From contig SJOL01007418.1 in NCBI GenBank assembly GCA_004794785.1, positions 363,615-427,614 of the forward strand: a DNA stretch of 64,000 nucleotides, read 5' to 3'. Source of the DNA: Opisthorchis felineus. Its lineage: Eukaryota > Platyhelminthes > Trematoda > Opisthorchiida > Opisthorchiidae. Positions 59,550-64,000 of the stretch are shown one piece after another. The first letter of the stretch is position 1. Each line of letters begins with the position of its first letter. Below the pieces are notes generated by a model. The model did not search any database. It saw only the letters and a program-made list of their open reading frames with translations, and had not been told where the DNA came from. A program made the translations under genes and the position numbers.

Positions 59550-60850
59550 AAATAATCGGTAGTTTTTAATTGGGCAACGTTTCGCTTTCGACACAACGGC
59601 GTCATCAGGTCACCAAGTTAGCCAGGATTTAAGGCAGACGAACAACCAATCTTCAGATTAGTACACTAGATCAGTGTTGAGTGTCAGTTACAAGATCTTA
59701 TAGGCTAGTGATTTGGGGGGATTTCAAATTACTTTTGATTGGGTTTGGTTCTTTGCTCTTCCGGTTCCAGGTGCTTCAATTGATGATTCACCTTGGGTGC
59801 CACTGGTAAATTTCGTTGGTCTATGTAGGCCTGTAAGTGCTACGACAATTTAGTTGGGTGGGTGGGTGAGATTAAGTGCAATTCAGGTCTAAGCTACTTC
59901 TGTTGATGACTCCTCTTTCTGATAACCGCACACCACCACGTGTCAGCTCGACTGACCTAAAACCGCTACTCTTATATTAGCGGTGTTCAGAATCCTTCGA
60001 ATGACTTCGGATGTCCCCGGTTTATACGAAATAACAGCAGCCTCAATCCATTCCCTGTTGGGTTTAACCACCGATATCAACACCCTTCGTAATTGACGCC
60101 TAATCAGACTAGCTGGATATCCACTACCCCGAAGGTTGTTTCCTTCAATTTGGGCCGCTGTTCGATCAATTTCTGTGCATAAGGTCCTTACACGCCTAAA
60201 CGTTGATGAGGCAATACTAGCAAATACCGACTTCGGATGGACAGAAGAGTAGTTCAAAATTGCCCCAGTGCCGGTTAGCTTCTCGTACACTTAGTACACT
60301 TCGTTTTTAGTTTCCCCACGGCCATATGTATCATGCAGGCTCAGAAGGGCAGTGTACTCGCCGGTGACTCTGTCTCCATACTAAACTTGATGTGTGGATT
60401 CAAATCATTCAGACAGTTGTAAAACTCACTGACATTTTCTCGTTTAATCTCGACAAAAAGGTAATCTACACAATGTCAAAATATCTTGCGTGGGTACGGG
60501 AATGCGGCTATAGCTTTCCGCTCAAAATTTTCCATAAAAATATTTGCCAAAGCCGAGGACGTTGGAGGTCCCATTGCTGGACCTTGTTCCTGAGTGTAAA
60601 TCACGGAGTCAAAAACGAAGTGAATGAAATTCAGGCATGCTTTTGTACCTTCCATTATTTCATCTACTCTAGGCTGTCCGTTCTGAAAGGGTGGTGTCTG
60701 CTAGTAGCAATCACTAAGCTATCTCTGAAAAGTCCCCTTTTGGCACATTTGTATATAACGAATTGACACCAAAACTTACAAGGATGTCATCTGGTCCTAC
60801 GGTGAAACTCGATACTTTGTTGAAACCGCTAGATCAACCATTGCTCCTTA
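59550..60850 (-). mobile_element. Second Penelope-like element, decayed, endonuclease deleted
   Basis: Reading the minus strand: DILVSFGVNSLYTNVPKG (about 60790), GPAMGPPTSSALANIFMENF (about 60560), a broken catalytic region (ARYFDIV-DYLFVEIK, about 60470), and HIKFSMETES (about 60380). Next come LTGTGAILNYSSVHPKSVF (about 60250) and GYPASLIRRQLRRV (about 60100), then TANIRVA near 59960. These are Penelope RT motifs. The GIY-YIG part is missing. At 59575-59610 the element end has a hammerhead-like CTGATGA...GCGAAACGTTG. It belongs to a different Penelope lineage from the 21.5-kb element. Confidence 0.8.
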
Positions 60851-60859
60851 ATCCTTTCA

Positions 60860-63800
60860 TATGTCTGCTCCATCCGGAACTCCCAGCCCTGATCGACTCA
60901 CACGGTACCGCCATTCTTCTCAGACGTTTCTGAATATCCGTTTTGACGCATTCATGTCAAACTGATCGCTACCGGCTCACTAAGGTGAGTTTCCTTCACC
61001 TCGCTGCACTTACTTTACGCACTCCAACATTCTGTCTCCCATAATTCCAAATTCACCCTGCTCACAACACTACTGATACGTCTGAAATGTGGGCTTCCCG
61101 CGTACCTGTCCATCCGCGATCACATCCAAAGAGTTCCTTCGCTCCATTACCACTTCAACTCCCACAGACATTCTCCAATCACTTTCATATAGTCATCATG
61201 CAGCAGCCGTTTTCCCCATTTTATCGTCATTATCATGATAACCCTTCCTCGCACCTTGCGTCGAATGCCCCTCTTGCACTAACCAGTCGCTTCACTCACC
61301 TGTGTTCTTCCATCAGCCCTACCATGTCACTGTACTGAGCCGTCGAATCAGTCATTTCGCCTCTTCCCTTTCCTCAGGAATGAATAATCTCTTGAAATTC
61401 TTATCCCTCAATATAGTATCGCCTCTCACGACCTCCAACTTTTCCAGACTGAATTAAATACGATTCCTTGGAATCCACCTTGAATTTGTATGGTCGTTGT
61501 GTAGGTTGCTCACAGGGATGTCCCTGAGCATGAAGTTGCTCCTTTTCTGTAAAAGCTGCCTATTGCCTTATAGAGAAATGCGTCCGTTTCAGGTGATCCT
61601 CAACTGTCTTGTTCACCTCACTGGTTGATGACATCGCCTCTGTATCTTTATCTTCAGCCCTGTGTGGTATGCATCTTATTCTCACTACGCAATTGGTGGA
61701 ACCCAACGAAGCAGCTGTGAACCTAGCGGGAAAAAAATTCTCGAAACCTGTCCAAGAAACTGCTGCTTCAAAGACAGGAGTGATTTTGGTGAAAGAACGG
61801 GACACCACTACAAGATGTTCAAAAACCAGCTACAGAAGACCACAGGGAAGGAGGTAAGTGGGACAAGCAGGCCTGAGAAACAGCACAGTATAAACATACC
61901 TGATCGTCAGAGAGTTTAAGCCCCGAAGCAGATGATGGTTTAATTGATGTGGAGGGTGTGTGTACAGGCATTAGTCCAGCGATCTGAGGAAGGCAGACAC
62001 CCAACAAAATGGACAACTCGCGCACCGAGCGCCAACAGCAGACAGTTAGGTATTCAGGGAATTTCCGAGTCTCACTGGCATCCGACAAGACATCTGGGTC
62101 CTAGGGACACAAAAGAAACAGGAAAGAAAACCAACATCACGATCGGCCCGAAGACCCAAACTATGAATGAGAATTTACGCTCTACTGATTCTCCACCAAT
62201 GGGGTACTGTATTACGGTTGTCTACACGACCAACTACAGGAGAGCACTCGATTTTGTCTTGTATTGCAATGAATTACTCAGCAAACACATAGCCACCGAT
62301 GGCCAAAGGCGGCCAGAGGTGGTTAACATTTGCAACCTTATTACCACTGATTCGCTTCACACACACAAGCTATATGCACTAGTTATTACATAAAAGCCGT
62401 CTAAAAGCCAGAAAAAAGAATAGGTTGGATGTTAGAACCCTATTTAAAAAGTCGTCTTTGAAACTGTTTTGTTTGCGGACACAGTCGATTCAATGTGTCC
62501 TGTATTGTGCGAAGTCCGGTTCTCGCAAGCTGACTAATCGTCCACTCACTCGTTCCTATAGTTCGTTCATTTTTGCGACGCCCAGTGTAAACTAAATGTA
62601 CTGCACTCAGCTAACTGTTTTTGATTATTTGAAATTATGCACGGGGTGTGGCGGAGAGACAAAGGCGTTATCGGTTCAGAAAGCGTGGGTTAACCTTTCG
62701 AGTCTGTTTACTCTGTGGACGCGGCAGTATGTGGGAGAATCGACACGGGTGTAATATTTCGGTAACTGCAGCAACCAGAGGCTCGCCTCCAACGTATTCT
62801 GGTAAATTACTAGTGATCATGTCAATAATATGCCCGCACCTATGGAATACCTTAGACATGACTGGACTTTCCAAAGCCGCAGGACCTACGCTGTCGGCGG
62901 CAGATCAGCCCACCAGAGAACCCCAAACCAATTCGTTCACAAGTATCTAGTTATACATCCCCTTTTCAGGTTTAGTTTCGCAAATAAGGCTTTCGTTCTC
63001 AGGCTTATGGGAAGTTCTGTCGGGTGAGCAATCGTACCGTAATAGCGAACCGACCGGCGAAGAACTTTCCTTGTTAGTGACGGCGGTTGATCATGAACCT
63101 TTTTCCGTGGCCGAAATTCATTACCCACAGCCGGTGAAAGGTCATGAGATGGGTAGACACAAGTGATTGCTTTCGGTTTTAAACATGGAAATCATCAGAA
63201 TCAGATGATATGCAGTATGGCTGTCTCCTGTTACGAAAGCGTTTTCCATCTCCTAATTTTGCGTTACCGACCAGTGATCTTGATCCACGTGATATTTTAT
63301 GGCGGTGGCTTGCTGGGTGGCTATTCTATGGTAAATTGCAGCCATTAATCTTGAGGAAATCCAGTGCGAATTCGGTTGTGCTAAAATTCTCGGAGAGACG
63401 GGTTTTTGGACCGGTAGTACAGGTCCTTTCAGATGCTGTAATCCGTCACCAACGTACCCTTTACCAACACTTCACACGCTGCCCCGTGGCACAATTTCAA
63501 CTAGCCCAAATGCACTTGCGGATTAAAAAGCACCAATTGACGCGGTTGGATTGCTTGATTTCGGAAAATGACAAATCAGGTCCGCCTAACCTTATGTGAT
63601 TTGCGGAGAAACCAGCGGCCGGGAATTGCGGTGTTTCCCTCGGTTTGCTCCGAAAAATTCAACATTCTCGGCATAATTTCATTTTTTCGAGATTCGGTCG
63701 ATCGGATTTCACTATTCTGGGGTTCTGCACTGCGCTGAAATCGCAAATGATACGCCTATGTATGACTAAGGAATTTATTTGGACGTATCGTCCGATCTCC

Positions 63801-64000
63801 AGATCAGCGACTGCTTAACAAGGGATAATGAAGATATCTAGTGTAGGCAAGGCACCAAAGCACCGCATATTCACTTGCAGTCGTATTACCCAAACACGAT
63901 AATTTTCGCAGGTACAGTTGACCTTATATTTGTTAGTTCGGTTGATTCGAATTCATCTCTGACGTTCCGAACTGAGTTAGACAATCTAGCGTCTTAGCCC
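60860..64000. other. No gene identified
   Basis: 60880-61480 is C/T-rich on the plus strand. A GISESHWHPT string at about 62050 faintly resembles a LINE endonuclease. The plus-strand frame 63210-63599 (129 codons, containing VFGPVVQVLSDAV and LDCLISENDKSG) reads like protein but has no recognised family or clear acceptor. Nothing firm can be called. Confidence 0.35.

Noticed and set aside
61944..62393. Possible LINE endonuclease (GISESHWHPT)
   Set aside because: A single short string with no other endonuclease motifs in order.

Overview
This window looks like accessory-rich nuclear DNA of a flatworm, most likely a digenean trematode (a fluke). It contains several decayed retroelements of types common in flukes: RTE-like and CR1/Jockey-like LINEs, Penelope-like elements and a Gypsy fragment. 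It also has tRNA-derived SINEs, hammerhead-ribozyme-bearing repeats, and a split gene whose introns range from 38 bp to more than 2 kb. There are no operons, bacterial-style promoters or CRISPR arrays. The taxon is inferred from this pattern, not from a marker gene.

Layout. 0-5.3 kb is a retroelement graveyard: an RTE LINE 3' end, an RTE tail with an inverted segment, a decayed SINE, a cluster of three perfect palindromes, a CR1/Jockey-like LINE tail on the minus strand and a Gypsy RNase H/integrase fragment. 5.3-21.4 kb has almost nothing recognisable beyond a 100-bp tandem duplication, one tRNA-like sequence and a short Penelope end. 21.5-23.2 kb is a Penelope-like element whose reverse transcriptase and GIY-YIG endonuclease frame is broken by one stop; it is bounded by inverted repeats that carry hammerhead-like motifs. 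24.4-32.1 kb holds a hammerhead-bearing repeat and two minus-strand LINE fragments. At 33.5-34.7 kb is an intact single-exon gene for a membrane-anchored LicD/fukutin-like protein. 37.1-39.5 kb is an RTE LINE split by a SINE.

41.2-54.0 kb on the minus strand is the 3' part of a multi-exon gene that I identify as THADA/TRM732, the partner of the tRNA 2'-O-methyltransferase FTSJ1/Trm7. From the exon ending at 53363 to the stop codon, the exons join in phase; the exon at 53909-53999 is not connected. The conserved DUF2428 motifs occur in the family order. Upstream exons are uncertain, and the 5' end is probably beyond 58 kb or outside the window. A hammerhead-bearing repeat lies between two copies of a 73-bp segment that overlaps one of its exons. 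57.7-60.9 kb contains a head-to-head pair of hammerhead motifs and a second Penelope-like element. The last 3 kb contain no identified gene.

The two host genes are not obviously related in function. The most interesting signal is the dispersed repeat family with a near-canonical hammerhead ribozyme (four copies of the motif), together with hammerhead-like motifs at the Penelope ends.
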